A DNA stretch of 64,000 nt from Alphaproteobacteria bacterium Ga0077535 (GTDB taxonomy: Bacteria; Pseudomonadota; Alphaproteobacteria; Caulobacterales; Aquidulcibacteraceae). A program made the position numbers and the translations under genes. Positions 7,716 to 17,038 of the stretch are shown here, piece after piece. The notes beneath the pieces were generated by a model. It did no database searches. It saw nothing but the letters and a program-made list of their open reading frames with translations, and had not been told where the DNA came from. The DNA is taken from assembly GCA_001464425.1 (NCBI GenBank), contig LNEK01000040.1, forward strand, positions 1 through 64,000, in the 5' to 3' direction. Positions within the stretch are counted from its first letter, which is position 1. Each line of letters starts with the position of its first letter.

Positions 7716-8708
7716 TTAGCTCCGCGACAATTCTTGTCGGATTGCCGCAATGCGCCGGTCGATTTCGAGCCGGCGCTGGGCGTCGTTGATCCAATCCTGC
7801 GCCGCACGCTTCGGCTGCGCGGGCAGGCGGTTGAGTTCTTGAATAGCGAGATCGAGGCGATCACCAGCGAGCGCTTCTTCGGCGCGCGCGACGATGCCTT
7901 CGGGTGTGTCACCCGCATCGGCGCGGCGGATGACGATCCATTGCGCCAGCGCGGCTTGGATGCGGCCCCAGAATCCGGCGCCGGCTTGGCTTTGCCGCGC
8001 AGCCCGGATGATCTCGTTGTCGAGCCGCTCGAAGCGGGCCAGCAGTTCGGAGCGTGTCGGTGCGCCGGTGCGTGAAAGCGGCTCAAGCGCTGCGACGTTC
8101 TCGTCGCCTGGCAACAAGGCTGCGAGCTGCGCATGCGCTTGCTCGAACGGGCCGGACGAGCGCGACGCTTCAGATGCGGCAACGATTGCGTACGATGCGC
8201 GCGCTGCGGTCGCCGCGGCGCGGGCTTCTTGCGCCACCGCCGGCAATTCTTCCTGCAGACGGCGCACTTCGGCGACCAGCGCTGAAACTTCTGCGCTCGA
8301 CGGCATTTGCGTCAGCCGTTGCTCGACATCGCGCAGGCCCGATTGCAACGCGAATACTCGCGCGGCCGTGTTGTCTTCACCTGGCGCGCCGCCCGCGGCT
8401 TCCGCCAACGGCGCATTGATCAGCGTCTCGATCTGATCGAGGCGGGCGTCGAGCGTTGCGGCCGTGTTGTCTGGGGTCTGACCTGCGACAGGCGCTGCCG
8501 GGGCGACGCTATCGAGAGCGGCGCTAAGCGCCGGCACGCGCGGCGCAATCGCGCCGCCGGCAGCGCCAACGCCAGCGGCTACGAGCGCCAGCATCAGGGC
8601 CGTGCCCATGCCTACGCCTGGCCCACCGCGAACCTCTTCGCGGTAGGGCTCGTACTCAACGTCGATCGGCTCGGCGCGTCCGCGCTCTGCGTCGTCGTCT
8701 CTACTCAT
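7716..8708 (-). CDS. Mitofilin-family inner-membrane protein
   Basis: The 330-aa product has a charged cytoplasmic N-terminus, one transmembrane span at about residues 35-55 and a long helical, probably coiled-coil periplasmic domain with a C-terminal mitofilin signature region. The family is the bacterial relative of mitochondrial Mic60, which in alphaproteobacteria shapes the inner membrane and contacts the outer membrane. The location between hemD and hemY is the usual alphaproteobacterial arrangement and supports the call. Confidence 0.85.
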   Translation of the reverse strand: MSRDDDAERGRAEPIDVEYEPYREEVRGGPGVGMGTALMLALVAAGVGAAGGAIAPRVPALSAALDSVAPAAPVAGQTPDNTAATLDARLDQIETLINAPLAEAAGGAPGEDNTAARVFALQSGLRDVEQRLTQMPSSAEVSALVAEVRRLQEELPAVAQEARAAATAARASYAIVAASEASRSSGPFEQAHAQLAALLPGDENVAALEPLSRTGAPTRSELLARFERLDNEIIRAARQSQAGAGFWGRIQAALAQWIVIRRADAGDTPEGIVARAEEALAGDRLDLAIQELNRLPAQPKRAAQDWINDAQRRLEIDRRIAAIRQELSRS

Positions 8709-8785
8709 CGGGACTCCCCAGTCTTTTCCGCGACTTCCGCATTTCGTGCGGGAAACGAGTCGCGGCTAGCGCGAGCCGAATCTAG

Positions 8786-8803
8786 GCCCCCCGGATGGGG
8801 GGC
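8786..8803 (-). terminator. Strong hairpin downstream of hemD
   Basis: A perfect 7-bp GC stem (GCCCCCC/GGGGGGC) with a four-base loop lies about 40 bp beyond the hemD stop on the minus strand. There is no long T-tract after it, so it may be a weak or factor-dependent terminator separating hemCD from mitofilin-hemY. Confidence 0.45.
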
Positions 8804-8841
8804 TCAAGCGATTGCGCCAGTAGGGATTGTCTCCCAGCGCT

Positions 8842-9516
8842 TCAGCCCTGGAGTAAAGCGGCCAGGAGTGCGTCTTCGCGTGGCGCGGGCGCCACGATGA
8901 CCGTTTTCCACGCTGTTTTCCGCGCCGCCTCTGCCACGGCCTCGCTGAGACAAGCCGCTGTGAGTTCCGCGGAGCGCGGCGCTCCTAGGCTCACGAACGT
9001 TACCGCCGCCCGCGCGCTGTGAAATAGGATGGCGTCGAGCGGCGCAGACAAGGCTTCTGGCAGGCTGGCTGCGGCTACGGAGGCGAACGCCAGTCGCCGC
9101 TCATAGTCGAACCCGGCCGCGGTCAGTTCGCCGCCGAGATCCCCGGCGACGTGATCGCCAGCGATGTGAATGAGTTTGCCGCCAGCTGGACGAAGCGAAT
9201 CTTTTATGAGTGCCGCGAGGGCGCGCACATCGCCATTGGCAGAATGCACCTCGAGGAAGCCTGCCTCGCGCGCGGCGGCCGCAGTCGCATCCCCGACAGC
9301 AAACACAGCGCGCGCGCGGGCGCCGTGCGCGTCTGGAAAAGAACGCACGCCGTTACTGCTGGTAAAGATGATCGCTTGCGCGCCCGCGGTGCTCGTGTCG
9401 AACCCGCACGGGACGATGGTCAGCAAAGGCGCAATGACGGCTTCGGCGCCAAGTGCGCGCACGCGTTCAGCTGTCTGCAGCGCTTCCGGCAGCGCGCGCG
9501 TGATCGCGACGCGCAT
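8842..9516 (-). CDS. hemD: Uroporphyrinogen-III synthase
   Basis: The 224-aa product is the normal length for HemD, the cytoplasmic enzyme that cyclises hydroxymethylbilane with inversion of ring D. It starts VAITRALPEA and contains the family-typical FTSSNGV segment near residue 65. Sequence in this family is poorly conserved, so position matters: its ATG at 9516 lies four bases after the hemC stop. The frame is open upstream to 9741, but that stretch is hemC in another frame. Confidence 0.9.
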   Translation of the reverse strand: MRVAITRALPEALQTAERVRALGAEAVIAPLLTIVPCGFDTSTAGAQAIIFTSSNGVRSFPDAHGARARAVFAVGDATAAAAREAGFLEVHSANGDVRALAALIKDSLRPAGGKLIHIAGDHVAGDLGGELTAAGFDYERRLAFASVAAASLPEALSAPLDAILFHSARAAVTFVSLGAPRSAELTAACLSEAVAEAARKTAWKTVIVAPAPREDALLAALLQG

Positions 9517-9520
9517 CACA

Positions 9521-10462
9521 TCACTGATCCAACACGATCGCGTCGCCGGCTTCTTCGCGGATCTCTCCGCCAAGGCGGGCGCCGAGCGCTTGCGCTTGTT
9601 TGGTTGCATCTGCGCCGAGCGCGATGCTCTCGCGCCGCCGCCAGCGCGCGCCGCCATCTGGCTGCAGCGTCTCGCCGAGGAAAGAAAGAGTTGTCCCGTC
9701 AAAGCGTGCGAGCGCGCCGATCGGCGTGCGGCATGATCCATCTAGCGCCGCTAAAAATGCGCGTTCTGCTTCGATTTCGACGCGCGCGCCGCGATTTTCA
9801 AAGGCCGACAAAGCGTCGCGAACGCGTGTGTCATCGCTGCGCGCTGTAATCGCCAGCGCACCTTGGCAGGCCGCCGGGGGCATGGCGTCGGGATCGAGCA
9901 GGCTGGTGGCGCGCGCCTCAAGGCCCATGCGCTTCAGCCCTGCGAGCGCCAAGAACGTCGCGTCAGCCTCACCAGCTTCGAGCTTCGTCAACCGGGTATC
10001 GACGTTACCGCGCAGCGTGGAAACACGCAGGTCATTGCGCGCGTAAAGAACCTGCGCCTGGCGGCGCAAACTAGCGGTGCCGACCACAGAGTTTGGCGCG
10101 AGCTCCTCCAGCGTTTTCGCTTTCAGGCTCACGAATGCATCGCGCGGATCTTCCCGCTCTGGAACGCATGCGAGATCGATCCCGTCCGGCAATTGCGTCG
10201 GGAGATCCTTCAGCGAATGCACGCCGATATCGATACGGCCGTCGAGCAGCGCGTCGTCGAGTTCTTTCGTGAACAGACCTTTGCCGCCAGACTCGATCAA
10301 GCGGCGGTCCTGAATGCGGTCGCCGCTGGTGATGATCGGCACGATTTCGAGTGCTTCTTCGGCCACGCCCAAAAGTGCGGCCCAGCGTGCGCGGGTTTGC
10401 CCGGTTTGCGTCAAGGAGAGCTTTGAGCCGCGCGCGCCAATACGGAAAAGTGGAGTGGTCAT
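9521..10462 (-). CDS. hemC: Hydroxymethylbilane synthase (porphobilinogen deaminase)
   Basis: The 313-aa enzyme polymerises four porphobilinogens into hydroxymethylbilane. It shows [11 protein letters not shown] at the N-terminus, [11 protein letters not shown] near residue 80 and [11 protein letters not shown] around residue 240, where the Cys carries the dipyrromethane cofactor. The length is standard for the family. The ATG at 10462 is chosen because it puts the conserved RGSxLA-type motif about 10 residues in. It is followed directly by hemD and is divergent from tsaD. Confidence 0.96.
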   Translation of the reverse strand: MTTPLFRIGARGSKLSLTQTGQTRARWAALLGVAEEALEIVPIITSGDRIQDRRLIESGGKGLFTKELDDALLDGRIDIGVHSLKDLPTQLPDGIDLACVPEREDPRDAFVSLKAKTLEELAPNSVVGTASLRRQAQVLYARNDLRVSTLRGNVDTRLTKLEAGEADATFLALAGLKRMGLEARATSLLDPDAMPPAACQGALAITARSDDTRVRDALSAFENRGARVEIEAERAFLAALDGSCRTPIGALARFDGTTLSFLGETLQPDGGARWRRRESIALGADATKQAQALGARLGGEIREEAGDAIVLDQ

Positions 10463-10565
10463 CGCGCTCTTATGGACTGCCTGGACATCGCCGGCCAAGT
10501 CTGGCGTCGTCCTGCGGTCCATATGCGCACTCGCGCTGCGGGGCGGCAGCCTCTATGTCCGGCGC

Positions 10566-11657
10566 ATGAGGCCGCTCACCGTCCTTGGCATCGAGACCAG
10601 CTGCGATGAAACCGCGGCGGCGGTCCTGCGCCTGGACGAAAATGGCCCGCGGGTGCTGTCGGACGTGGTGTTGGGGCAGGCGGTGCATCATGCGCCCTAC
10701 AAGGGCGTCGTCCCGGAAATTGCCGCTCGGGCGCACGTTGAGGGGCTGGACGGCGTGATCGCCGCCGCGATGCGCGATGCCGGGCTTGGCTATTCCGATC
10801 TCGACGGGGTCGCAGCGACAGCGGGGCCCGGCCTGATCGGTGGGGTGATGGTCGGGCTGTTGGCCGGCAAGGCGATCGCGCTGGCGCACGATAAGCCGCT
10901 GCTGGCAGTAAACCACCTGGAGGGCCACGCGCTCAGTCCGCGGCTGGCGCCTGGCGGGGCGACGTTTCCGTATCTCTTGCTGCTCGTTAGCGGCGGCCAT
11001 TGCCAGTTCATCTCGGTACTTGATGTTGGCGTCTATCGCCGGCTGGGCTCGACCATGGACGATGCCCTCGGCGAAGCGTTCGACAAGCTCGGCAAGCTGT
11101 TGGACCTCGGCTTCCCGGGCGGTCCTTATGTCGAAAAAGCCGCCAAAAGTGGCGATTCCAAGCGCTTTGCTTTGCCCCGGCCGTTGCTTGGCCGTGAAGG
11201 TTGCGACTTCTCTTTCGCCGGTTTGAAAACCGCCTGCGCCCGCGAAGCCGAACGGCTTGGCGTGATGACAGATCAAGATAAGGCCGATCTTTGCGCCAGC
11301 TTCGAAGCGGCTGTGCTGGATATCTTGGTGGACCGCACGCGCAATGCGATGCGCATGTTCGATCCGGTTTATGGTGCGAAGGGACGGTTGGTGGCCGCGG
11401 GCGGCGTTGCGGCCAATTCGGCGATCCGGGGCCGGCTGGAAGCTCTGGCGGCAGAGCGGGGCTACGATTTCGTCGCGCCGCCGCTGCGTTGGTGTACGGA
11501 CAATGCGGCGATGATCGCGCTGGCGGGCGCTGAAAGATTGCGCCTCGGATTCAGTGACGACCTGTCATTTCCGGCGCGGCCCCGCTGGCCGCTGGATGAC
11601 GAGGCCGCCCGGCTGCGCCCCAGCCATAAGCCGGGGCGCAAAGGGGCGAAGGCTTAA
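10566..11657 (+). CDS. tsaD: tRNA threonylcarbamoyladenosine transferase TsaD
   Basis: The 363-aa product is the ATPase-fold subunit that transfers threonylcarbamoyl to A37 of tRNAs reading ANN codons. It contains [10 protein letters not shown] at the N-terminus, the metal-binding NHLEGH motif near residue 110 and SGGHCQ, all diagnostic. The ATG at 10566 gives the usual start. The frame is open far upstream (to 10314), but that stretch overlaps hemC and is non-coding. The stop overlaps the stop of a small minus-strand gene. Confidence 0.96.
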   Translation: MRPLTVLGIETSCDETAAAVLRLDENGPRVLSDVVLGQAVHHAPYKGVVPEIAARAHVEGLDGVIAAAMRDAGLGYSDLDGVAATAGPGLIGGVMVGLLAGKAIALAHDKPLLAVNHLEGHALSPRLAPGGATFPYLLLLVSGGHCQFISVLDVGVYRRLGSTMDDALGEAFDKLGKLLDLGFPGGPYVEKAAKSGDSKRFALPRPLLGREGCDFSFAGLKTACAREAERLGVMTDQDKADLCASFEAAVLDILVDRTRNAMRMFDPVYGAKGRLVAAGGVAANSAIRGRLEALAAERGYDFVAPPLRWCTDNAAMIALAGAERLRLGFSDDLSFPARPRWPLDDEAARLRPSHKPGRKGAKA

Positions 11658-11770
11658 GCGACGATGCGCGCAGCCGTGAACAACAGCGGCGCGAATGCGG
11701 TCGCGACCAGCGCCACAGCGATCACCAGGGACAGCGCCTTGGCGGTCGACGGCAGGTCTTGAGCGGACAT
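11654..11770 (-). CDS. 38-aa single-span membrane peptide
   Basis: The frame from ATG 11770 to TAA 11654 encodes a short polar start, one hydrophobic span ([17 protein letters not shown]) and the ending TAARIVA. A good GGGGAGAA ribosome binding site precedes the ATG. The stop overlaps the tsaD stop tail to tail. The peptide is matched by another 38-aa product at 12002-12118 with the same layout and a similar ending. Function is unknown; location in the inner membrane is predicted. Confidence 0.55.
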   Translation of the reverse strand: MSAQDLPSTAKALSLVIAVALVATAFAPLLFTAARIVA

Positions 11771-11930
11771 TCAAATTCTCCCCACGAAAGGTTCGATGTT
11801 GCACGTGCGAACATCGATGAGGGTGAAATGGACCCTTCTGAGCGCCTTTGCTAGGGCCGTTTTACCGTTGCAGTTATGCAGATTTGCAGCCCAAAGGTTA
11901 ATCCACCGCGCATATTCGCAGGCAAAGAGA

Positions 11931-11957
11931 AGGCGCGAAGGACTGGCCTTCGCGCCT
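11931..11957 (-). terminator. Intrinsic-type terminator after the second small gene
   Basis: A perfect 11-bp inverted repeat (AGGCGCGAAGG / CCTTCGCGCCT) with a five-base loop is followed on the minus strand by TCTCTTT. It lies 45 bp beyond the stop at 12002 and should end transcription of that small gene. Confidence 0.7.
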
Positions 11958-12001
11958 GCACAAGTCCTTTGGCGTGCTGGGAGCCGCGCCTCCGGCAGAT
12001 C

Positions 12002-12118
12002 TTAGAGGGCCACCATCGCGGCCGTTTGAAGAAACGGAGTTGCGGCCAAAGCGAACAGGCCGGCCGCGGCCAAAACGAAGCTGGTCATCAACAAGAAAGA
12101 GGGGCGGGCGGTTGTCAT
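12002..12118 (-). CDS. 38-aa single-span membrane peptide, second copy
   Basis: This frame (ATG 12118 to TAA 12002) is exactly as long as the one at 11654-11770. It has a short polar start, one hydrophobic span (LLMTSFVLAAAGLFALAA) and the ending TAAMVAL, close to the TAARIVA ending of the first. A GGAG motif lies upstream and a strong terminator-like hairpin follows at 11931-11957. The two look like diverged duplicates with separate transcription units. Function is unknown. Confidence 0.5.
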   Translation of the reverse strand: MTTARPSFLLMTSFVLAAAGLFALAATPFLQTAAMVAL

Positions 12119-12223
12119 TTCGGGCTCCAGGGCTCGTGGGCTGTCGATAACCAGAAACTAGCATCACCCCATTCGGTGATCAATGAATAAAACGAATTCT
12201 ATTCAATAATTGCGTAGCGCTTC

Positions 12224-12862
12224 TTACGCCTTGGCGTCGTGCTTTGCTCGTGTGGTGGGCTGGACCGCTTCGGTCGCCCGCGCATACAGTCCGTTCAGCA
12301 ACAAATTCATCACGCCGTCGAATTCGCGTTCGAGCTTCGGCAGCGTCAGTTTCGAGAACAATTGCGGGATGCCGAACTTCAAGGTCGCGGCCTGCATCAT
12401 TTCTGCGATGAAGTCGGCGTCGCCTTTGGCGAAGATTCCGGCCTCCATGCCCTCTTCGATCACCGCGATGATGCTGACCCGTTCGAGGGCGATCAGTTCA
12501 TTCATGAAGAGCGGGCGCTCGCGCGAGAGAACTTCCGCAACTTCCAGAATTTTGGCGCTTTCCGAGAACATTTGAAAGTTATCGCGCATGCGCCGCGCCA
12601 GCATTTCCCGGAGTTTGGCGTCCGGACGCAGGTCCTTGCGGCGCGCTGTGGCGGCAAGCCCGCCGTGCTCTTCAGCGTAGTGCTTGCGCGCCATGGCCTC
12701 GGCGATGTCGATCTTGGCTTCAAAGAAGCGATAGATGTTGCCGGGCGACATGTCGCAATCGGCCGCGATCTCGGCCATGGTTGTCTTGCCGTAGCCGTAG
12801 TGCTTGATGCGGTTGATGGCCGCTTCGAGAATACGGTCGCGGGTAGCGGATTTCTCGTCCAT
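12224..12862 (-). CDS. TetR-family transcriptional regulator
   Basis: The 212-aa product has the N-terminal TetR DNA-binding domain (RDRILEAAINRI ... TTMAEIAADCDMSPGNIYRFF, residues 8-55), followed by a divergent all-helical ligand-binding domain. Its gene is divergent from gpsA with only about 50 bp between the starts, so it may act on its own promoter or on gpsA. The effector is unknown. Confidence 0.88.
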   Translation of the reverse strand: MDEKSATRDRILEAAINRIKHYGYGKTTMAEIAADCDMSPGNIYRFFEAKIDIAEAMARKHYAEEHGGLAATARRKDLRPDAKLREMLARRMRDNFQMFSESAKILEVAEVLSRERPLFMNELIALERVSIIAVIEEGMEAGIFAKGDADFIAEMMQAATLKFGIPQLFSKLTLPKLEREFDGVMNLLLNGLYARATEAVQPTTRAKHDAKA

Positions 12863-12912
12863 CCCTACGAGTTAGCGGGTTTCTGCTAAACGTTCAATGA
12901 AGGATTCAGCCG

Positions 12913-13917
12913 TTGAGCCAGCCTTACGAGTCGGTGACGGTGATCGGGGCGGGGGCGTGGGGCACTGCGCTGGCCCAAGTCGCTGCCGCCGCAAAGCGGG
13001 GGGTCACGCTCTACGCCAGAGAGCCTGAAGTCGTGGAAGCGGTGAACCTGCGCCGCGAGAATGAACCCTTCCTCCCCGGCATCCGCCTCAACCCGGTAAT
13101 CCGCGCCACCGCCGATCTCGAGGAAGCGGCGGCTGCCGACCTGATCCTCGCGGTGCCGCCCGCCCAGCATATGCGGGCTACGCTGAGAGCGCTGAAGCCA
13201 TTGCTGGCGCCTGAGACGCCGGTGGTCCTCTGCGCCAAGGGGGTTGAGCGCGGCACGCTGGCGCTGATGACGGACGTGCTGCAGCAGGAAATGCCGGAAC
13301 GGACACCTGCCGTGCTCTCTGGACCGGGCTTTGCCAAGGATGTCGCGCGCGGGCTTCCAACCGCCACCACTATCGCCAGCCCCGATCAGGCGCTCGCGCA
13401 GCGCATCGTCGCCACGATCGGACTGCCGACATTCCGCCCTTACGTGGCGGACGATCTCATCGGCGCGGAGATTGGCGGCGCAGTCAAGAACGTTATCGCT
13501 ATTGCTTGCGGAGTAGCGGAGGGGCGCCAACTCGGCGACGGCGCGCGGGCTGCTTTGATCACCCGCGGCTTCGCAGAACTGACGCGCCTTGGACTCGCCA
13601 TGGGCGCGAAAGCGGAAACGCTATCGGGCCTGTGTGGGCTGGGCGATCTGGTGCTGACATGCGCCTCGCTCACCTCGCGCAATACCTCGCTTGGCGCAGC
13701 GCTCGGCGAAGGGCGCAAGCTTGCCGACATTTTGGCTGAGCGCCGATCCGTCGCCGAAGGCATGGAGAGTGCGCCGGCAGTGGTCGCATTGGCGCAAAAG
13801 TTTAGCGTGGATATGCCGATCTCAGCCGCCGTGGACGCGATCATCTCGGAGCGGATCAGCATTGACGACGCGATCACCGCGTTGCTCTCGCGCCCCTTCA
13901 AGGCGGAGGGCGTGTGA
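12913..13917 (+). CDS. gpsA: NAD(P)-dependent glycerol-3-phosphate dehydrogenase
   Basis: The 334-aa cytoplasmic enzyme reduces dihydroxyacetone phosphate to sn-glycerol-3-phosphate for phospholipid synthesis. It shows the Rossmann motif [10 protein letters not shown] (residues 11-20), KGVE, GPGFA and the catalytic-lysine region [15 protein letters not shown]. The start is a TTG at 12913, the first possible start before the Rossmann fold. Its stop overlaps the GTG start of the Rieske gene (GTGA), so the two are coupled. Confidence 0.95.
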   Translation: MSQPYESVTVIGAGAWGTALAQVAAAAKRGVTLYAREPEVVEAVNLRRENEPFLPGIRLNPVIRATADLEEAAAADLILAVPPAQHMRATLRALKPLLAPETPVVLCAKGVERGTLALMTDVLQQEMPERTPAVLSGPGFAKDVARGLPTATTIASPDQALAQRIVATIGLPTFRPYVADDLIGAEIGGAVKNVIAIACGVAEGRQLGDGARAALITRGFAELTRLGLAMGAKAETLSGLCGLGDLVLTCASLTSRNTSLGAALGEGRKLADILAERRSVAEGMESAPAVVALAQKFSVDMPISAAVDAIISERISIDDAITALLSRPFKAEGV

Positions 13918-14240
13918 CGCTCATTGCCCGCATCGCAGCAGTGCCGGATCGTGGCGCGATCATCGTGGAGCTTGAGCGCAACGGCGCGCGGCTATCGCTG
14001 ATCCTCACCCGCGCAGGCGACAAAATCGCCGCCTTTCGCAACAAATGTCCGCACGCGGGCTATCCGCTACAGCGCGCGGACGGCCGTGTTCTGTTGCAAG
14101 AGGGCCGCTACATGGTGTGCGGCGCGCATGGCGCTAGCTTTTCTCTGACTGACGGGGCGTGTGCCGGCGGACCTTGCAACGGCGACGGCCTTGAGCGCGT
14201 CGCCATTGATGTGCGCGACGGCGAGATTCTGCTCGTTTAG
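13914..14240 (+). CDS. Small Rieske [2Fe-2S] protein
   Basis: The 108-aa product is a stand-alone Rieske domain. CPH (with HAGYPL) and CGAH supply the two Cys and two His ligands of a [2Fe-2S] cluster, as in ferredoxin subunits of dioxygenases and NirD-like proteins. The start is a GTG overlapping the gpsA stop. No oxygenase partner is adjacent, so the electron acceptor is unknown. It is convergent with a lipoprotein gene whose original stop (14237) overlaps its own. Confidence 0.88.
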   Translation: MTLIARIAAVPDRGAIIVELERNGARLSLILTRAGDKIAAFRNKCPHAGYPLQRADGRVLLQEGRYMVCGAHGASFSLTDGACAGGPCNGDGLERVAIDVRDGEILLV

Positions 14241-14370
14241 TTTTGGCGCCGTGGTGGTGCGCGCTCTCCAGCGGGCAACGAAAAGCTTTCTAGCCGTGCA
14301 CCGGTAGGATTTTCCGGATCGCCGATGGGCGTCAGCCGAAATGCATGGCCGGGAAAAGCGCCGTGCCGCA

Positions 14371-15033
14371 TCAGCGCGTTCCAGTTTGCGCGCAAGGGTG
14401 GCGCCGCCCGACAACACCATCTTGCGAGACGGTCAGGAAGAGATCGACGCCGCGCCGGTCAATGTTGCGAATTGTAAGTTGCTGCTGCAGCGGCGGTCCA
14501 AAATCTACAGCCTGCTCTTCGATAAATGGAATCGGCCCCGGCATGCCGCTTGCGTCGTATGGCACCAGAAGGCGCGGCGCTGTGGTGGTGTAAAGATCCA
14601 TGTACCGCGCTTGCCCGTCCTCCCAAAAGATGCAGACGACCTCCGCATCCGTCGTCGTCGTGCACCACTCGATTGGATCGAGGCCGGCATTCATGTTCAC
14701 AGCGTTTGGGTTGTACGTGCTTGAGACAAACAGCGTCAGTTGTTCGGCGCGCGCGAGCGAGCCCGCGGCGATTACTTTGCGGCCGCCATAGGCGCTTCGA
14801 TACTCTACCTCTTCTGCGATGATTGCCGTGCGCGCGTGCGTGACATCCAGCCGCGCCAGCACTGAGCCTTCAGCATGTTCGCCGTCATGGAAAGTCGCGG
14901 TCGCGCCGGGGGCCGCCATTAAGCCTGCGATCGGACCGCTCCACTCTAATGGCGGCGGCGTGCGCGGCGGACGATATGATGTGGCGCAGCCCGCGAGTGC
15001 GAGCGCAGCGAAAACCGTAACAGCTTGGCGCAT
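14371..15033 (-). CDS. Putative lipoprotein, C-terminus apparently frameshifted
   Basis: The 220-aa product has a lipoprotein signal ending LALAGCATS, so it should be lipid-anchored in the envelope; no known domain is recognised. The last ten or so residues look unnatural. Reading one base differently from a GGG run at 14407-14409 (minus strand) gives a further 50-60 residues of good codon use (APPLRANWNAL ... ENPTGARLESFSLPAGE) to TAA at 14237. The intact gene was therefore probably about 265 codons, spanning 14237-15033. Confidence 0.6.
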   Translation of the reverse strand: MRQAVTVFAALALAGCATSYRPPRTPPPLEWSGPIAGLMAAPGATATFHDGEHAEGSVLARLDVTHARTAIIAEEVEYRSAYGGRKVIAAGSLARAEQLTLFVSSTYNPNAVNMNAGLDPIEWCTTTTDAEVVCIFWEDGQARYMDLYTTTAPRLLVPYDASGMPGPIPFIEEQAVDFGPPLQQQLTIRNIDRRGVDLFLTVSQDGVVGRRHPCAQTGTR

Positions 15034-15078
15034 GGCGTATCCCCCCCGCGCCGGTTTATCCCGGCGCGGGGACGCGAT

Positions 15079-16062
15079 CTAGGCTTTGTCGTCTTCGTCG
15101 TCGTCGAAGTCGTCATCGCCGCGGCGGCGCATCAGCAGGAAACCCACGATCGCTAGGGCGACAACGCCAAGGGCGATCCATGGAAACCAGCCGGCAAGGC
15201 CGCCAAAATTCATCTGCGACTCGCCCTCTACCGCGGCCGGCTCCGCCAATGCGTTGGTCTCGACTGGCGCGACACCCGTCACGAGAGCGGGCACCGAATA
15301 GGCGGATACTGTATCGCTGGCCGCATCAAAATCGCGGTGACGCCGGCCTTGCGGGAACGTGAGCATGCCACGCAGCGTCGCTGCTGCGGCTTCGATTTGC
15401 GGCACTTGATCGGCGGCGCCAATGGTCGTGAGCCCGGCGACGCCATTACGGCCGAGCACTTTTTGCTCGTGACGGAGATCTTTCACACGCGCGGCCGGGG
15501 CCGCTGCGCGCTCCGCCCAGACCACGTACGGTGCTGCAGCGTCGAATCTCGGCGCTGCGAAGAAGCCTTCGAACGTGCGGTTTTGCTGCGTGCGCGCTTC
15601 ACGAACTTCGGTTTCGAAGTTTGCGTCGCTGAGGCCAGACGCTGTCGCTGGTTGCACGTAACCAATCTCATCATAGCTGACGATGCTCGCCCACGTGCCC
15701 GGCGCGCGCACATCGGCGCCGGCGCGCGCCACCATGCCGAGCGTTTCGCCGCTCGGTGCGGTGACGTTGTTGCGCTGCATGTAGGCGCGGGCTTCTTCTG
15801 CTGAATAGAAGCGATAATCGGCCGGCACATTGAGCGAGAGATTGTCGTTCAGCGGAATAACGCCATTGCGCCCTTGCGGCGCAGGCGTTGCTGCAGCCGG
15901 AGCAGGTGGCGCTGCTTGCTGAGCGCGCGGCGGCGTCGTCGGCTGCGCGCGAACCGGAGGGGCGGCAACATCCGGCCCGCCATCACCCGGCCCATCGGCG
16001 TGAGCGGCAGGCGCCACGATCAATGCCAGCGCAAATAGCGCACGCGTCAAATTCTTGCGCAT
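15079..16062 (-). CDS. DUF2167-family membrane-anchored protein
   Basis: The 327-aa product has a signal peptide, a long Pro/Ala/Gln-rich linker (about residues 25-65), a DUF2167-type periplasmic domain beginning GVIPL and a C-terminal transmembrane span (about residues 290-310) followed by an acidic tail. DUF2167 proteins (COG4714) are uncharacterised membrane-anchored proteins. It runs in the same direction as the lipoprotein at 14371 with a 45-bp gap. Confidence 0.78.
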   Translation of the reverse strand: MRKNLTRALFALALIVAPAAHADGPGDGGPDVAAPPVRAQPTTPPRAQQAAPPAPAAATPAPQGRNGVIPLNDNLSLNVPADYRFYSAEEARAYMQRNNVTAPSGETLGMVARAGADVRAPGTWASIVSYDEIGYVQPATASGLSDANFETEVREARTQQNRTFEGFFAAPRFDAAAPYVVWAERAAAPAARVKDLRHEQKVLGRNGVAGLTTIGAADQVPQIEAAAATLRGMLTFPQGRRHRDFDAASDTVSAYSVPALVTGVAPVETNALAEPAAVEGESQMNFGGLAGWFPWIALGVVALAIVGFLLMRRRGDDDFDDDEDDKA

Positions 16063-16141
16063 GAGTGATCTCCCTCGCTCGCCCGTTTTAGGCGTCCCAC
16101 GAATCGCAGGATTAGCGAAGAAAGCTAGGTTTGTCGCGCTT

Positions 16142-17038
16142 TCAGCGGTTGCAGGCTGTGCGGAGCTCTGCCGCGGCGGCTTGCATGGCCGCTTCGATGG
16201 CGGCGCGCCATTCGCCCATGTTTTTCGCGGTTTGCGCCGCCGCCGGGTACGTTACCGCACGAGAGGAACTCACAACCCCGCCCTCTAGACCTTGCTTGGT
16301 TGCAACAAATCCGGCCACGGCGTCAGCCGCGCTCGCCCCCTGCGCGCCGTAGCCAGGCACCAGGAACAGGGCGTTGGGCATGGCCTCTCGTAGGGTGCGT
16401 GCTTCGTCAGGATAGGTCGCTCCGGCGACGGCCATAAGGCCTGACCAGCCGCTCGCGCCCATCAGGTCTTGGGTTTCCGGCGCCAGCATTTCAGCCACGC
16501 GGCGCCACACCGGCGCGCCGCCCACCTGCAGATCCTGGAAATCGCCAGCACCCGGATTGGACGTACGCACCAAAACGGCCACGCCTTTGCCGAGTGCTTT
16601 CGCCGTGCTGACAAACGGGACCAGCGTATCTTTGCCCATGTACGGGTTCACGGTCACGCAATCAGCATCGAAACCGGGGCGTGCGCCTAATGTAGCGCGC
16701 GCGTAGCCTTCCGCGGTTGTGCCAATGTCGCCGCGCTTGGCGTCGAGCAGCACGATCATGCCAGCGGCGCGTCCGTACTCCACGAGCATGCGCGCCGCCG
16801 CATAACCCATTTCACCGAATTGTTCGAACAACCCGAGCTGCGGTTTCAGAACAGCGGCATGCTTCGCAGCGACGTCGATCACGCTCGTGCCGAACTTCAC
16901 CAACACTGCCGCCGGGTCTGCGCGCAGATCGCCGAACATCGCAGGCACTTTGTCAGCGAACGGATCGAGGCCGATGCAGAGCGGCGTGGCCTTGACGCGG
17001 ACGCTTTCAATTAGGCGGTCGGCGTAGGCGGTGCTCAT
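16142..17038 (-). CDS. pyrF: Orotidine-5'-phosphate decarboxylase, type 2
   Basis: The 298-aa product decarboxylates OMP to UMP, the last step of de novo pyrimidine synthesis. The active-site motif DAKRGDIGTTAEGYA and the length, greater than the usual 230 aa, place it in the type 2 (mycobacterial-like) subfamily. CIGLDP near the N-terminus fits the same family. Its ATG overlaps the stop of the upstream protease gene (ATGA). Confidence 0.94.
   Translation of the reverse strand: MSTAYADRLIESVRVKATPLCIGLDPFADKVPAMFGDLRADPAAVLVKFGTSVIDVAAKHAAVLKPQLGLFEQFGEMGYAAARMLVEYGRAAGMIVLLDAKRGDIGTTAEGYARATLGARPGFDADCVTVNPYMGKDTLVPFVSTAKALGKGVAVLVRTSNPGAGDFQDLQVGGAPVWRRVAEMLAPETQDLMGASGWSGLMAVAGATYPDEARTLREAMPNALFLVPGYGAQGASAADAVAGFVATKQGLEGGVVSSSRAVTYPAAAQTAKNMGEWRAAIEAAMQAAAAELRTACNR

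Noticed and set aside
6250-7719. 489-codon plus-strand frame opposite hemY
   Set aside because: It covers hemY in antisense, has biased Arg/Ala/His composition and no domain; hemY itself has clear membrane spans, a ribosome binding site and operon context.
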